Part shown: positions 18,077 to 26,741 of the stretch, piece after piece
How the letters are laid out: each line of letters opens with the position of its first letter
Numbering within the stretch: the stretch's first letter is position 1
Origin: Nocardia takedensis NBRC 100417
Lineage (GTDB): Bacteria > Actinomycetota > Actinomycetes > Mycobacteriales > Mycobacteriaceae
Assembly (NCBI RefSeq): GCF_000308695.1
Contig: NZ_BAGG01000021.1
Span: 62,001-126,000, forward strand
Direction: 5' to 3'
DNA length: 64,000 bases
The notes under the pieces: model-generated
The model's database searches: none
Told to the model about the DNA's origin: nothing
What the model saw: the letters and a program-made list of their open reading frames with translations, nothing else
Translations under genes and position numbers: made by a program

Positions 18077-19333
18077 CTACTTCTGGTCGAGCCGCGCCTC
18101 GAAGGCCCGCTCCAGATCGCGCCAACTCTGCGCCTCGGCCTGGAACGGCGGATTCGGGGCCATCCGGGTCGGATCGGGATTGAGCAGGTAGGAGACGTAC
18201 CAGCCCAGCGGCGTGGACTGCGCGAGCGCCTGCTCCACGGCGTCGTCCTCGGCGTAGTCGGCGGCGTCGGTGAACAACTCCACCGCCAAGTCGAGTTGGT
18301 CGATGTCGACGGCCTCCGGGCCCTGCGACAGATCGTCGGCCAGACCGGTGAGCACGTAGACGTTCTCGTCGCCGACCTCGACCTCCAGCGAACCGTCCAC
18401 GGCCGCCGTCTGCACGTCGGTGTAGGTGCTGACCTTGGCCAGATCGTGTTCGTGATCGTCGGCGAGGTAGCGGGCCAGCGACCGCTCGGAGCCGAAGACC
18501 GTGATGCTGCCGTTCTGGCCGAGGAAGATGGGCTCGTCGTCGAGGTAACAGCGCAGCGTGAAGAACTCGCCGTCGGAGGTGATGATCTTGACCGGGTCGA
18601 TGCCGACCTCGTGCCAGAACGTCAGCTCCTCGTCCTCCTCGTCCTCCTCGTCGTCCGCGTCGAGGTCGACGGATTCGAACTCCTCGTCCTCCTCGCCGTC
18701 GGCGGCGTCCTCGGCGTCGATCTCGTTCTCCTCGGCGGCCAGCAACTCCGCCTCGGCGACGGCGACGGCCTTGGCGTCGACCTCGGGGGTGGAGACCACC
18801 GAATCGATGGCGTCGAGTACGGCGTCCCAGTCCTTGGCGATGGCCGCGCCGATCTGGTCCCAGAGTTCCTCGCCGTCCCGGCCCACGAAGGTGCCGATGC
18901 CGGAGGGCAGCGCCCCCAGGATCGGATTCGCGCTGAAGAACTTGGTCACGGTCTCGAGTTCGCAGACCTCGCCGATGTTGCGGACCATCGCGAGCGTGTC
19001 CTCCAACTCGGCGATGGATTCCACGTCGGGGTCGGCGGCGGCCAGTTCGGGCACCGCGACCAGATCGTAGGTGTGGTTCTCCACCGGCTCCAGCTCGGCC
19101 GCCGACAGCCCGGCCACGATCTTCCAGGCCGGATGGTCCACCAGGTCGTTGTCGGAGTCGGTGCGGATGAACGCCGCCAGCTCCGCCACGGACTCGAATC
19201 CGTACAGCGAATCCTCGTGTCCGAGGAACGCCTCCCACTCGTCGTCCCCGTCTCGCCAGTGCGGTGCCCACAGGGTGACGAGATCGCCGTCGGTCAGGCC
19301 GAGCTCGATCGGGACGATGTCTCCAGAAGCCAT
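18077..19333 (-). CDS. Rv3311-like conserved acidic protein
   Basis: This 418-residue protein has two similar-looking halves. Each contains a W-x-E/Y-rich module with a D-GEFF/LYG-E or SLYGF-SVAELAAFI pattern (residues about 25-60 and 255-300). They are joined by a highly acidic linker at about 195-240, mostly Glu and Asp. It resembles the mycobacterial Rv3311 family and is often labelled primosomal protein without support. There is no signal sequence. The gene starts at ATG 19333 behind a TAGGCT -10-like hexamer, so it can be expressed apart from the type VII cassette upstream. The function is unknown. Confidence 0.75.
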   Translation of the reverse strand: MASGDIVPIELGLTDGDLVTLWAPHWRDGDDEWEAFLGHEDSLYGFESVAELAAFIRTDSDNDLVDHPAWKIVAGLSAAELEPVENHTYDLVAVPELAAADPDVESIAELEDTLAMVRNIGEVCELETVTKFFSANPILGALPSGIGTFVGRDGEELWDQIGAAIAKDWDAVLDAIDSVVSTPEVDAKAVAVAEAELLAAEENEIDAEDAADGEEDEEFESVDLDADDEEDEEDEELTFWHEVGIDPVKIITSDGEFFTLRCYLDDEPIFLGQNGSITVFGSERSLARYLADDHEHDLAKVSTYTDVQTAAVDGSLEVEVGDENVYVLTGLADDLSQGPEAVDIDQLDLAVELFTDAADYAEDDAVEQALAQSTPLGWYVSYLLNPDPTRMAPNPPFQAEAQSWRDLERAFEARLDQK

Positions 19334-19340
19334 GAGCGGA

Positions 19341-19346
19341 AGCCTA
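19341..19346 (-). promoter_or_regulatory. -10 hexamer (TAGGCT) for the Rv3311-like gene
   Basis: TAGGCT on the minus strand ends seven bases before ATG 19333, fitting a leaderless promoter. It would separate this gene from the type VII cassette transcript. Confidence 0.45.
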
Positions 19347-19359
19347 TCGACCTTCGGTG

Positions 19360-19707
19360 TCAGGCACTATCCGGCCCGCCCCCAACGCCGCCCGCGGGCT
19401 GTCCGGCGGCGGGCGCGAACGACTCGTTCAGTGTCGCAACGACCTTGGAGCGCTGTTCGCCGGCGTCCTCGCTGGCCTGCCTGCACGCCCAGATGATCAG
19501 CTGACCCACCTCGGCCGGAGCCATCGAGGTGACACCCTCCGACAGCGACAGACCGACCAGCGCGCCGTCGCTGTTCACCTCGACGCTGACCACCCCGTCC
19601 TCGGTGGTGAACTGCCCGCGTACCTGCTTGAGGCCGTACAGCGCGGCCTCGAGCGCCTCCAGTTTGGCCGTCGCGTTGGCGACGAGGGCGTCCATCTCGG
19701 CACTCAT
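19360..19707 (-). CDS. YbaB/EbfC-family protein of the type VII secretion-associated group
   Basis: This 115-residue protein matches the YbaB/EbfC fold: an N-terminal helix (MDALVANATAKLEALEAALYGLKQVRG), a beta sheet with GVVSVEVNSDGALVGLSLSEG, and a C-terminal helix, ending in a Gly/Pro-rich tail. Classical YbaB binds DNA. Actinobacterial paralogues like this one typically occur beside WXG100 or Esp proteins and may act as chaperones or adaptors; that is inference. It lies 40 bp downstream of the small partner gene at 19748-20110 in a four-gene minus-strand cassette. Confidence 0.8.
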   Translation of the reverse strand: MSAEMDALVANATAKLEALEAALYGLKQVRGQFTTEDGVVSVEVNSDGALVGLSLSEGVTSMAPAEVGQLIIWACRQASEDAGEQRSKVVATLNESFAPAAGQPAGGVGGGPDSA

Positions 19708-19747
19708 GCCCGAACCTCTCCGGCCGTCCCCGGCCCCCTCACGATGC

Positions 19748-20110
19748 TCATACCGGCCTCATCCAGCTCGTCGGCCCGGTGTCGGCGTCATCGATGCGGT
19801 CGAGTTCGTCGACCGCCTGCTGCCGGGTGGGCAGGCCGAGGCGGTCGAGGATGTCGGCGGGCATCCCCGCCTCGGTGAGGACCTCGCGCCGGCGGGCGCG
19901 GGCGGCGATGGCCGAGCGCTGGGTCAGGCGCAGGATCTCCGCGGCCAGCGCGGCCGCGCCGTACCGGTACTCGCTGCGCTCGAACTTGATCTCCACCGGC
20001 ATGCCCTGATCGGTGGCGCGCACCGCGATGGTCCCCGAGCGATTCGTACTCCCGGCGACCGTCACGTTCGGAACGGGCTGCGATTGCTGCGGATTCACCG
20101 GTTGGCTCAT
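19748..20110 (-). CDS. Small type VII secretion-associated conserved protein
   Basis: This 120-residue protein has a polar Gln/Pro-rich N-terminus, then GTIAVRATDQGMPVEIKFERSEYRYGAAALAAEILRLTQRSAIAARARRREVL, a strand-strand-helix pattern, and an acidic C-terminal tail. It resembles the small EspD/DUF2694-type proteins found beside type VII substrates, but I cannot confirm the family by eye. It starts at ATG 20110, overlapping the stop of the WXG-NlpC gene by four bases (ATGA), so translation is coupled. The role is probably chaperone or stabiliser of the secreted partner. Confidence 0.7.
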   Translation of the reverse strand: MSQPVNPQQSQPVPNVTVAGSTNRSGTIAVRATDQGMPVEIKFERSEYRYGAAALAAEILRLTQRSAIAARARRREVLTEAGMPADILDRLGLPTRQQAVDELDRIDDADTGPTSWMRPV

Positions 20111-21231
20111 GCTGTCGGCCTGTAGAAGCCGTAGAACTCCATACCCACGTTCTCCGTTCGGATGGAACTGACCGAGACCGGATCGCCGGCCTCGACGAGC
20201 TGGCCGTTGCCGACGACCATCGCGACGTGGCCGTCCCATACGGCCAGATCGCCCGGCATCAGATCACCGGGGGACACCTGCGGATGTCCGATGTGCTGTT
20301 CCTGGGCCAGACGCGGCAGTTCGACGCCGGCCTCGCCGTAGGCGTATTTGGTCAGGCCGCTGCAATCGATGCCCGACCCGGGGGAGTTGCCGCCCCACAC
20401 GTACGGGGTGCCGACCGCGCCGAGCGCGGACTTGACCGCCGTGGCCGCCTTCTCGTTGGGGGCCTCGACCTCGCTGCCGTCGGGCAGGGTGATCTTCACC
20501 CCGCTGCCCGAGGTCGAGCCCGTCTGCTGATTCGTGCTCGGTGTGCTGGGCGTACCCGTCGACGCCGATTTGGCCGCCGTGGCGGTGCTCGCGCTCGACG
20601 CCGCCGTGGACACCGGTTTGCTGAGGGTGCTGAGCATGCTGCCCGCACCGCCCGCCAGACCGACCAGACCGTCGAGCCCGGACTTCGCGACCGAGGTGAC
20701 CGCGGCGGGCATGGAGGCGGTCGAGGTGGACGGCGGCGGCGTCAACTCGTTCATCGCCGCCGTCTGGGTGTCGAGTTCGTTGCGGGTGCGCCCGACGACC
20801 GTCAACCCCTGGTTCAGGTGGTCGATGGCCGAGCCGACCAGCACGGTGAGCCCCTGCGGCGTGGCGATCGCCGGACCGAGGGCGGTGGCCTGGGAGACGA
20901 AGGACTGGACGACGCCGTTGAGATCCTTCTGACCCGTCTCCACGTGCGCGGCGGCCTGGTCGACCACCGTGGCCATCTCGGTGCCGCGGTCGGCGATGGT
21001 GGCGGAGGAGGTCTGCACGCGCAGCGCCTTGGCGGTGGCGGCGTCGGCGGCCACGCCGTCCCACGCGGTGTTCATCTGGTTGATGCTGCCGCGGCTGACC
21101 TGGTGCAGCTGATCCAGAACCGAGGAGGTCGAATTCAGCGCGCCCGAGGGGCCGTCGGCGGGCATGACGCCGGACCCGAAGCTGGACAGCAGATCCAACA
21201 GCGGTTTGACCAGCAGGTTGATATCGATCAC
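20107..21231 (-). CDS. WXG-type N-terminus fused to NlpC/P60 (C40) peptidoglycan endopeptidase
   Basis: This 374-residue protein lacks a Sec signal. Residues 25-165 form a helical WXG100-like region with Trp57-Asp-Gly59 in MNTAWDGVAADAA, the usual type VII secretion architecture. A Ser/Thr/Ala-rich linker (about 170-250) precedes the NlpC/P60 domain. The catalytic triad fits the RipA type: Cys290 in GIDCSGLTKYAY, His335 in WDGHVAMVVGNG and Glu347 twelve residues later in QLVEAGDP. It probably cleaves peptidoglycan stem peptides after export. It starts at GTG 21231, four bases after the stop of the EspC-like gene. Confidence 0.88.
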   Translation of the reverse strand: MIDINLLVKPLLDLLSSFGSGVMPADGPSGALNSTSSVLDQLHQVSRGSINQMNTAWDGVAADAATAKALRVQTSSATIADRGTEMATVVDQAAAHVETGQKDLNGVVQSFVSQATALGPAIATPQGLTVLVGSAIDHLNQGLTVVGRTRNELDTQTAAMNELTPPPSTSTASMPAAVTSVAKSGLDGLVGLAGGAGSMLSTLSKPVSTAASSASTATAAKSASTGTPSTPSTNQQTGSTSGSGVKITLPDGSEVEAPNEKAATAVKSALGAVGTPYVWGGNSPGSGIDCSGLTKYAYGEAGVELPRLAQEQHIGHPQVSPGDLMPGDLAVWDGHVAMVVGNGQLVEAGDPVSVSSIRTENVGMEFYGFYRPTA

Positions 21232-21235
21232 CGGC

Positions 21236-21553
21236 TCATCCGTCCAGATCGGTGGACTTCAGCGCGGCCGCGTTGTTCAGATCGGTCTCGGTGAGGACCG
21301 AGGCCGCGCCGGCCGTCGCGCCGCCGAGACTGGCCAGCACCGCGGACAACTGACCGATCGAGGCGACGTGCCCCGCGTGCGCGGCCGAATAGGCCGCCAT
21401 GAAATCCCCGCCGATCAAGCCCATGATGGGACCCAGCAGCGCCGGTGACGCGCCCGCGGCCCCCGCCGCCGCGGCGGCCATCTCCCCGGACATGCCCTCG
21501 GCGGTAGCGCTATATACCGCAATACCTTCGGCGTCGGCCGACATCTTTCGCAT
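21236..21553 (-). CDS. EspC-like type VII secretion target
   Basis: This 105-residue Ala/Gly/Ser-rich helical-hairpin protein begins MRKMSADAEGIAVYSATAEGMSGEM and contains a central PALLGPIMGLIGGDFMAAYSAAHAGHVASIG turn-helix segment, matching the small ESX-1 EspC-like substrate family. I start it at ATG 21553 because GGGGGAG lies eight bases upstream. A strict YxxxD/E export motif is not obvious. It is the first gene of the cassette and is followed after four bases by the WXG-NlpC gene, so the two are probably co-exported or co-folded. Confidence 0.8.
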   Translation of the reverse strand: MRKMSADAEGIAVYSATAEGMSGEMAAAAAGAAGASPALLGPIMGLIGGDFMAAYSAAHAGHVASIGQLSAVLASLGGATAGAASVLTETDLNNAAALKSTDLDG

Positions 21554-21686
21554 AGTGCTCCCCCATCTGTTCGTTCCCAGGCAGAGTACGTCATCCACCT
21601 AGTACGACGCGCCTGCTTCCCGATCGGTTCCGGCCCGTCCGGAAATTTTCGGGTCCGCGTGCGACGCCGAACGCGCCCGTCGACCT

Positions 21687-21692
21687 TATCGT
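21687..21692 (+). promoter_or_regulatory. -10 hexamer (TATCGT) for upp
   Basis: TATCGT ends six bases before the upp ATG at 21699 and no ribosome binding site is present, indicating leaderless transcription. Confidence 0.45.
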
Positions 21693-21698
21693 TCCCTC

Positions 21699-22322
21699 AT
21701 GCGCACGCACATCGTGGACCATCCGCTCGTCGCCGCCCTGCTCACCGCCCTGCGCGACGAGCGGACGCCCAATCCCGTCTTCCGCGCGGCCCTGCGCGAT
21801 CTCACCGGAGTGCTGGTCTACGAGGCGCTGCGCGAAGCACCCGTGACCCGGTTCGAGATCCGCACCCCGGTCGCGCCCACCGAGGGCGTGCGCCTGGCCG
21901 CGCCGCCGCTGCTGGTCCCGGTCCTGCGCGCGGGCCTGGGCATGGTCGAGGCGGCGGCCGCGCTGATCCCCGACGCCCGTGTGGGTTTCGTCGGCGTGGC
22001 CCGCGACGAGAACACCCACCAGCCCGAGCCGTACATGGAATCGCTGCCGGAGGACCTGTCCGACATCCCGGTCTACGTGCTGGATCCGATGCTGGCCACC
22101 GGCGGCTCGTTGCGGTACACCCTGGAACTGCTGGCCGCGCGCGGGGCGGTCGACGTGACGGCGATCTGCGCGGTGACGGCGCCGGAAGGCATTGCGGCCG
22201 TGCAGGAGTCGGGCCTGCTGACCCGTCTGGTCGCCGGTGTCGTCGACTCCGGTCTCAACGCCGACGCCTACATCGTGCCCGGCTTGGGCGACGCGGGCGA
22301 CCGCCAGTTCGGCCCGCGCTGA
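21699..22322 (+). CDS. upp: Uracil phosphoribosyltransferase
   Basis: This 207-residue enzyme makes UMP from uracil and PRPP. The PRPP-binding loop reads [13 protein letters not shown] and the uracil-binding C-terminus reads [15 protein letters not shown], both complete. Early conserved Arg-containing loops ([13 protein letters not shown]) are present. It is transcribed towards pmmB, with which it converges, as in mycobacteria (Rv3309c/Rv3308 from memory). It recovers the base released by deoA upstream in the window. Confidence 0.97.
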   Translation: MRTHIVDHPLVAALLTALRDERTPNPVFRAALRDLTGVLVYEALREAPVTRFEIRTPVAPTEGVRLAAPPLLVPVLRAGLGMVEAAAALIPDARVGFVGVARDENTHQPEPYMESLPEDLSDIPVYVLDPMLATGGSLRYTLELLAARGAVDVTAICAVTAPEGIAAVQESGLLTRLVAGVVDSGLNADAYIVPGLGDAGDRQFGPR

Positions 22323-22354
22323 GCGTTCCGCGCTGAGAGTTCAGTGCTGAGATT

Positions 22355-23881
22355 TCACAGCCCCGAACAGAATTCACGCAGTCCGGCCAAGCGCGCGGCG
22401 GCGGCGACGCGCGCACGGCCCAGGTCGGCGCGGCCGGCCACCGGTTCCACGACTTCGAGGTAGCACTTCAATTTCGGTTCGGTCCCCGACGGCCGGATCA
22501 CGACGCGACTGCCCGCGCCGGTGAAGATCAGCGCGTCGGTGCGCAGTCCGCCGCGCGCCCGCGCCTGATCGGTGAACTCGACCGCCGCGCCCGCGATGGC
22601 GGCGGGCGGCGTCTCCCGCAAGCGCGCGACGACGGCGTTCGCGGCGGCGATATCGGTCGACCGCAGCGACACCTGATCGCCGGCGTGCAGACCGAATTCC
22701 ACGGCGAGATCGTCGAGTTCGTCGGTGAGCGTCCGTTCGTCGGTCTTCTGCCGCGCCACCAGGTCGGCGACCAGCACCGCGGCCGTGACACCGTCCTTGT
22801 CACGCACCTCGGCGGGGTCCACGCAGTGGCCGATGGCCTCCTCGTAGGCGTAGGCCAGGTCGGCGCCCGCGCGGGTCAGCCATTTGAACCCGGTGAGGGT
22901 TTCGGCGAAGCGTCCGCCGCGCGCCGCCGCGACCCGCGACAGCAGGCGCGAGGACACGATGGTGGTGGCGACCAGCGCGCCCGGCAGTGCGCGCAGCACC
23001 CGGTCGCCCAGCAGTACGCCGGTCTCGTCGCCGCGCAGCATCCGCCACCCGTCGGGGCCGGGGACGCCGACCGCGCAGCGATCCGCGTCGGGGTCCAGCG
23101 CGATCGCGACGTCGGCGTCGACCCGCTCCGCCAGCGCGAGCAGCAGATCCGCCGCACCCGGTTCCTCGGGGTTGGGGAAGGCGACGGTGGGGAAGTCGGG
23201 GTCGGGTTCGAATTGTTCGGCCACCACGTGCACGTCGGTGAACCCGGCCGCGGCCAGAGCCGCCACCGCCGTCTCCCCGCCGACCCCGTGCAGGGGCGTG
23301 AGCGCGATCCGGATCGGTGTGCGCGCGCCCGGTCCGCCGAGCAGTTCGGGAATCCGGGCCGCGCGCGCGAGGTAGCGGCGCACCAGTTCACCCGTGGGAT
23401 CAGAACCGAGGTCCGCCACCCGGGGGAGGGTGGGTACGGCGACCGCCGCGCGCGGGACCGGCGTGGGCGTCGCCTCGATCGCCGCCTCGATCTCGGCGTC
23501 GGCGGGCGGGACGAGTTGGCCGCCGCCGTCGAGATACACCTTGTAGCCGTTGTCCCCGGCGGGATTGTGCGAGGCCGTGATCTGCACGCCCGCGACCGCC
23601 CGCAGCGAGCGCACCGCGTAGGCGAGCAGCGGTGTGGGCAGCGGGCGCGACAATTCCAGCACCGCGAAACCGGCCGCCGCGAACACTTCGGCGGTGGTCT
23701 CGGCGAATTCCGCCGACCCGTGCCGCGCGTCCCGGCCGACCACCACGAGTCCGCCGCCGAGGCACTTGTCGCGCAGCCAACTCGCCAGGCCCGCGGTGGC
23801 GCGGGCGACGGTGTCGACGTTCATGCCGTCGGGGCCGTCCTCGATCGGCCCGCGCAGTCCGGCGGTCCCGAAGCGCAGCAT
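22355..23881 (-). CDS. pmmB: Phosphomannomutase/phosphoglucomutase family protein (PmmB-like)
   Basis: This 508-residue alpha-D-phosphohexomutase has all four domains. The phosphoserine loop is TASHNPAGDNGYKVY, the metal site is ALDPDADRCAVG, the sugar-binding loop is RGDETGVLLGD, and the phosphate-binding RPSGTEPKLKCYLEV is near the C-terminus. ATG 23881 is chosen because MLRFGTAGLRGPI is the family N-terminus. It starts ten bases after the deoD stop, so deoD and pmmB form an operon. That pairing suggests it acts on (deoxy)ribose-1-phosphate, as PGM2/phosphopentomutase-like enzymes do, rather than mannose phosphate; this is inference. Confidence 0.9.
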   Translation of the reverse strand: MLRFGTAGLRGPIEDGPDGMNVDTVARATAGLASWLRDKCLGGGLVVVGRDARHGSAEFAETTAEVFAAAGFAVLELSRPLPTPLLAYAVRSLRAVAGVQITASHNPAGDNGYKVYLDGGGQLVPPADAEIEAAIEATPTPVPRAAVAVPTLPRVADLGSDPTGELVRRYLARAARIPELLGGPGARTPIRIALTPLHGVGGETAVAALAAAGFTDVHVVAEQFEPDPDFPTVAFPNPEEPGAADLLLALAERVDADVAIALDPDADRCAVGVPGPDGWRMLRGDETGVLLGDRVLRALPGALVATTIVSSRLLSRVAAARGGRFAETLTGFKWLTRAGADLAYAYEEAIGHCVDPAEVRDKDGVTAAVLVADLVARQKTDERTLTDELDDLAVEFGLHAGDQVSLRSTDIAAANAVVARLRETPPAAIAGAAVEFTDQARARGGLRTDALIFTGAGSRVVIRPSGTEPKLKCYLEVVEPVAGRADLGRARVAAAARLAGLREFCSGL

Positions 23882-23891
23882 GGACCCGCGC

Positions 23892-24671
23892 CTAGATCCG
23901 CTCAAGGATGCCGCGCAGCAGTTTGCCCAGGCGCGGCGCCGCGGCATGCCCTTCGGCCAGCACCTCGGCGTGCGACAGGTGCTCGCCGGTCACGCCCGCC
24001 GCCAGATTGGTGACCAGCGAGATGCCGAGCAGACGCGCGCCCAACGCCCGGCAGGCGATGGCCTCGAGCACCGTCGACATGCCGACCAGGTCGGCCCCGA
24101 GCGTGCCGAGCATCCGCACCTCGGCGGGCGTCTCGTACTGCGGACCCGTCAACCCCGCGTACACGCCTTCGGCGAGGCTCGGATCGACCTCGCGCGCCAG
24201 CGCCCGCAACTCCGGGTCCCAGGCGTCGACCAGGTCGACGAAACTGGCTCCGCGCAACGGCGTGCGACCGGTGAGGTTGAGGTGGTCGCCGATCAGCACC
24301 GGGTCGCCGACCTGGAATCCGGGCCGGATCCCGCCGGCGGCGTTGGTGAGCAGCACGGTGTGCACCCCCGCCGCCACCGCCGCGGTGACCGGGTGAACGA
24401 CCTCGGCGGGCTGGTGGCCCTCGTAGAGATGTCTGCGGCCCATCAGCAGCAGGACCGGGGTGTCGTCGACGGCGACCGAATGCACCATTCCGACATGTCC
24501 CTGCGCGCTGGGCGTGCCGAAGCCGGGGAGTTCCGACATGGGCACCGACGCCAGCGGCGTCCCGATCTCGGCGGCCGCGTCCTGCCAGCCCGATCCGAGG
24601 ACCACCGCGACCCGGTGGTGCTCGACTCCCGTACGTTCGGCGATCGCCTCGGCGGCCTGTTCGGCAAGCAT
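23892..24671 (-). CDS. deoD: Purine nucleoside phosphorylase
   Basis: This 259-residue trimeric (family 2) purine nucleoside phosphorylase cleaves inosine and guanosine to base and ribose-1-phosphate. Visible motifs are [11 protein letters not shown] (phosphate site), [35 protein letters not shown], and [17 protein letters not shown], with Asn and Glu base-recognition residues in SLVTNLAAG. It starts at ATG 24671 with a TAGAGT hexamer six bases before it. It is first of the deoD-pmmB operon and divergent from the crotonase-like gene. Inosine would come from add in the same window. Confidence 0.95.
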   Translation of the reverse strand: MLAEQAAEAIAERTGVEHHRVAVVLGSGWQDAAAEIGTPLASVPMSELPGFGTPSAQGHVGMVHSVAVDDTPVLLLMGRRHLYEGHQPAEVVHPVTAAVAAGVHTVLLTNAAGGIRPGFQVGDPVLIGDHLNLTGRTPLRGASFVDLVDAWDPELRALAREVDPSLAEGVYAGLTGPQYETPAEVRMLGTLGADLVGMSTVLEAIACRALGARLLGISLVTNLAAGVTGEHLSHAEVLAEGHAAAPRLGKLLRGILERI

Positions 24672-24677
24672 GCGCTC

Positions 24678-24683
24678 ACTCTA
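24678..24683 (-). promoter_or_regulatory. -10 hexamer (TAGAGT) for deoD-pmmB
   Basis: TAGAGT on the minus strand ends six bases before ATG 24671. The divergent crotonase gene has an equally placed TAGGCT, so the 92-bp interval holds two back-to-back leaderless promoters. Confidence 0.5.
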
Positions 24684-24751
24684 TCGGCCTGTCCCGAGGG
24701 CGCACGGCGACCATTTGCTACCCGTCAGTAGGAAACCGGCCGGGCGCGCGT

Positions 24752-24757
24752 TAGGCT
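24752..24757 (+). promoter_or_regulatory. -10 hexamer (TAGGCT) for the crotonase-like gene
   Basis: TAGGCT ends six bases before ATG 24764, with no Shine-Dalgarno sequence, matching a leaderless promoter. Confidence 0.5.
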
Positions 24758-24763
24758 GCGCGC

Positions 24764-25468
24764 ATGCCATATCTGGAGCGCCACGCCGAGGTCTTCGTGC
24801 TGACCCTGGGCAACGAGGGACAAACCGACAGCGAGAACCGCTTCCACCCGGACTGGATCGACGAGTTCCACGCCCTGATCGACGAGGTCGAAGCCGGTGA
24901 CGGCCCTGCGGCCCTGGTCACCGTCGCCACCGGCAAGTTCTTCAGCAACGGTCTCGACACCGACTGGCTCTTCGCCAACCTCGACCGGATGCACGGCTAC
25001 CTCGACCGCGTGCACGGCATGTTCAGTCGCCTGCTGGCCCTGCCGCTGCCCACCGTCGCCGCGGTCAACGGCCACGCCTTCGGCGCGGGCGCGATGCTGG
25101 CGCTGTCGCACGACTTCCGGATCATGCGCGCCGACCGCGGCTATTGGTGCCTGCCGGAGATCCACCTCGGCATGCCGTTCACCGTCGGGATGAACGCCCT
25201 GCTGAGCGAGCGGTTGACCAACCAGGTCTGCGTCAAGGCGATGACCACCGGTCACCGTTTCTCGGCCCCCGAGGCGCTGGCCGCGAACATCGTGGACGAG
25301 GCCGTCGACGCCGAGGCGTTGCGCGAGACCGCGCTCGCCCGCGCCGGGGCACTGGCCGGCAACCGCAAACCGATGCTGTCGGTGATCAAGCGCGCCCTGC
25401 ACGCCGAGGCGCTGGCCGCCCTCGCCGTCCCCACCACCCCGGAGAATCTGGCCTTCGGCACGAACTGA
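24764..25468 (+). CDS. Enoyl-CoA hydratase/isomerase (crotonase) family protein
   Basis: This 234-residue crotonase-fold protein has the acyl-CoA oxyanion-hole elements: TGKFFSNGLDTDW (about residues 57-69) and AAVNGHAFGAGAMLALSHDFRIMRAD (about 98-123), followed by WCLPEIHLGMPF. The acidic residue in LPEIHLG is the likely catalytic base; the pattern and short length fit Delta3-Delta2 enoyl-CoA isomerases better than hydratases, which carry two glutamates. It is transcribed alone from a leaderless-type promoter, followed by a hairpin. Confidence 0.87.
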   Translation: MPYLERHAEVFVLTLGNEGQTDSENRFHPDWIDEFHALIDEVEAGDGPAALVTVATGKFFSNGLDTDWLFANLDRMHGYLDRVHGMFSRLLALPLPTVAAVNGHAFGAGAMLALSHDFRIMRADRGYWCLPEIHLGMPFTVGMNALLSERLTNQVCVKAMTTGHRFSAPEALAANIVDEAVDAEALRETALARAGALAGNRKPMLSVIKRALHAEALAALAVPTTPENLAFGTN

Positions 25469-25470
25469 AA

Positions 25471-25499
25471 CCGGGCGGGGGTGACGCCCCGCCGCCCGG
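25471..25499. terminator. Hairpin downstream of crotonase-like gene
   Basis: CCGGGC pairs with GCCCGG, and inner GGGG with CCCC, around a short GTGAC-containing loop, three bases after the stop. There is an internal bulge and no U tract. Confidence 0.5.
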
Positions 25500-25528
25500 C
25501 GCACCGCACCCGATCCCCGGCGGAGTGC

Positions 25529-25534
25529 CAGACT
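25529..25534 (+). promoter_or_regulatory. -10-like hexamer (CAGACT) before the first amidohydrolase
   Basis: CAGACT ends seven bases before ATG 25542, the same sequence and distance as before deoA. The start is probably leaderless. Confidence 0.35.
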
Positions 25535-25541
25535 GTCAGCC

Positions 25542-26741
25542 ATGCCCGCACCGCGCAGCGACGCCACCGTGGCGGCCTCGGACGAGGCGGTCGCGGCCGC
25601 GTCGCGACGGCTGATCGAGCTGTCCCACGCCCTGCACGCCGAACCGGAACTGGCCTTCGCCGAGACCCGCAGCGTCGCCAAGGTCCTCGAACCGCTGCGC
25701 GAGCGCGGCTTCGAGATCGAGTCGGGCGTCGCCGACCTGCCCACCGCCTTCCGCGCCCGCTACGGCAGCGGTCCGCTGACCGTGGGACTGTGCGCCGAAT
25801 ACGACGCGCTGCCCGGGATGGGCCATGCCTGCGGGCACAACATCATCGCCGCGACCGCCGTCGGCGCCGCCCTCGGCCTGGCCGAAGTGGCCGACGAACT
25901 CGGTCTCACCGTCGTGGTGCTGGGCACCCCCGCCGAGGAGAGCGGCGGCGGCAAGGTGCTCATGCTCGAACGCGGCAGTTTCGACGACATCGCGATGGCG
26001 ATGATGGTCCACCCCGGCCCCGCCGAGATCGTCGGCGCGCGCTCGCTCGCCCTGGCCGACATCGGGGTGGTGTTCCACGGCCGCGAAGCCCACGCCAGCG
26101 CCGCGCCGGAACTGGGGCGCAACGCCGGCGACGCCGTCACGATCGCGCAGGTGGCCCTCGGGTTGCTGCGTCAACATCTCCGTCCCGGACAGCAACTGCA
26201 CGGTATAGTCGGCGAAGGTGGCGTAGCCCCCAACATCGTGCCCGGACGTGCGGAAGTGCTGTATTACCTGCGCGCAGTCGACTCCGCATCCCTCGACGAG
26301 CTGACGCGTCGCGCGTCGGCCTGTTTCGCGGCGGGCGCGTTGGCGACCGGCTGCACCCACGAGATACGGACGCTCGCTCCGACCTATACCGAGCTGACGC
26401 CCGATACGGCACTGCTGAGTGTCTATCGCGAGCAGATCACCGGCCTGGGCCGGGTGCCGATCGCCCCGGAACTCGAGGAGCGCCGCCCGCTCGGCAGCAC
26501 CGACATGGGCAATGTCACCAACGTCATCCCGGGCATCCATCCGGTCATCGGCATCGATGCGGGCGGGGCGGTGACGCATCAGCCCGGGTTCGCCGCGGCC
26601 AGCGTCAACGCCTCGGCGGATCGTGCCGTGATCGACGGTTCGCTGGCGCTCGCGCGTACCGCGATCGCCGTCGCGCGCGATGAACTACACAGGGACAGGC
26701 TGTTGCAACGGTTGGTTCAACGACAGGAGGGCATTCGGTGA
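25542..26741 (+). CDS. amiB1: M20-family amidohydrolase (AmiB1-like)
   Basis: This 399-residue metallo-amidohydrolase belongs to the M20D/aminoacylase-carboxypeptidase group that hydrolyses N-acyl or N-carbamoyl amino acid amides. Metal-site segments are GMGHACGHNIIAATA, VLGTPAEESGGGKV, and HPGPAE; the dimerisation 'lid' domain includes GREAHASAAPELGRNA. It starts at ATG 25542 and overlaps the next amidohydrolase by four bases (GTGA), so the pair is co-translated. Order and type match mycobacterial amiB1-amiA1 (Rv3306c-Rv3305c from memory). The physiological substrate is unknown. Confidence 0.9.
   Translation: MPAPRSDATVAASDEAVAAASRRLIELSHALHAEPELAFAETRSVAKVLEPLRERGFEIESGVADLPTAFRARYGSGPLTVGLCAEYDALPGMGHACGHNIIAATAVGAALGLAEVADELGLTVVVLGTPAEESGGGKVLMLERGSFDDIAMAMMVHPGPAEIVGARSLALADIGVVFHGREAHASAAPELGRNAGDAVTIAQVALGLLRQHLRPGQQLHGIVGEGGVAPNIVPGRAEVLYYLRAVDSASLDELTRRASACFAAGALATGCTHEIRTLAPTYTELTPDTALLSVYREQITGLGRVPIAPELEERRPLGSTDMGNVTNVIPGIHPVIGIDAGGAVTHQPGFAAASVNASADRAVIDGSLALARTAIAVARDELHRDRLLQRLVQRQEGIR

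Noticed and set aside
18077..19333. Primosomal replication protein
   Set aside because: The name is sometimes attached to this family, but no PriA-like helicase or OB-fold feature is visible.
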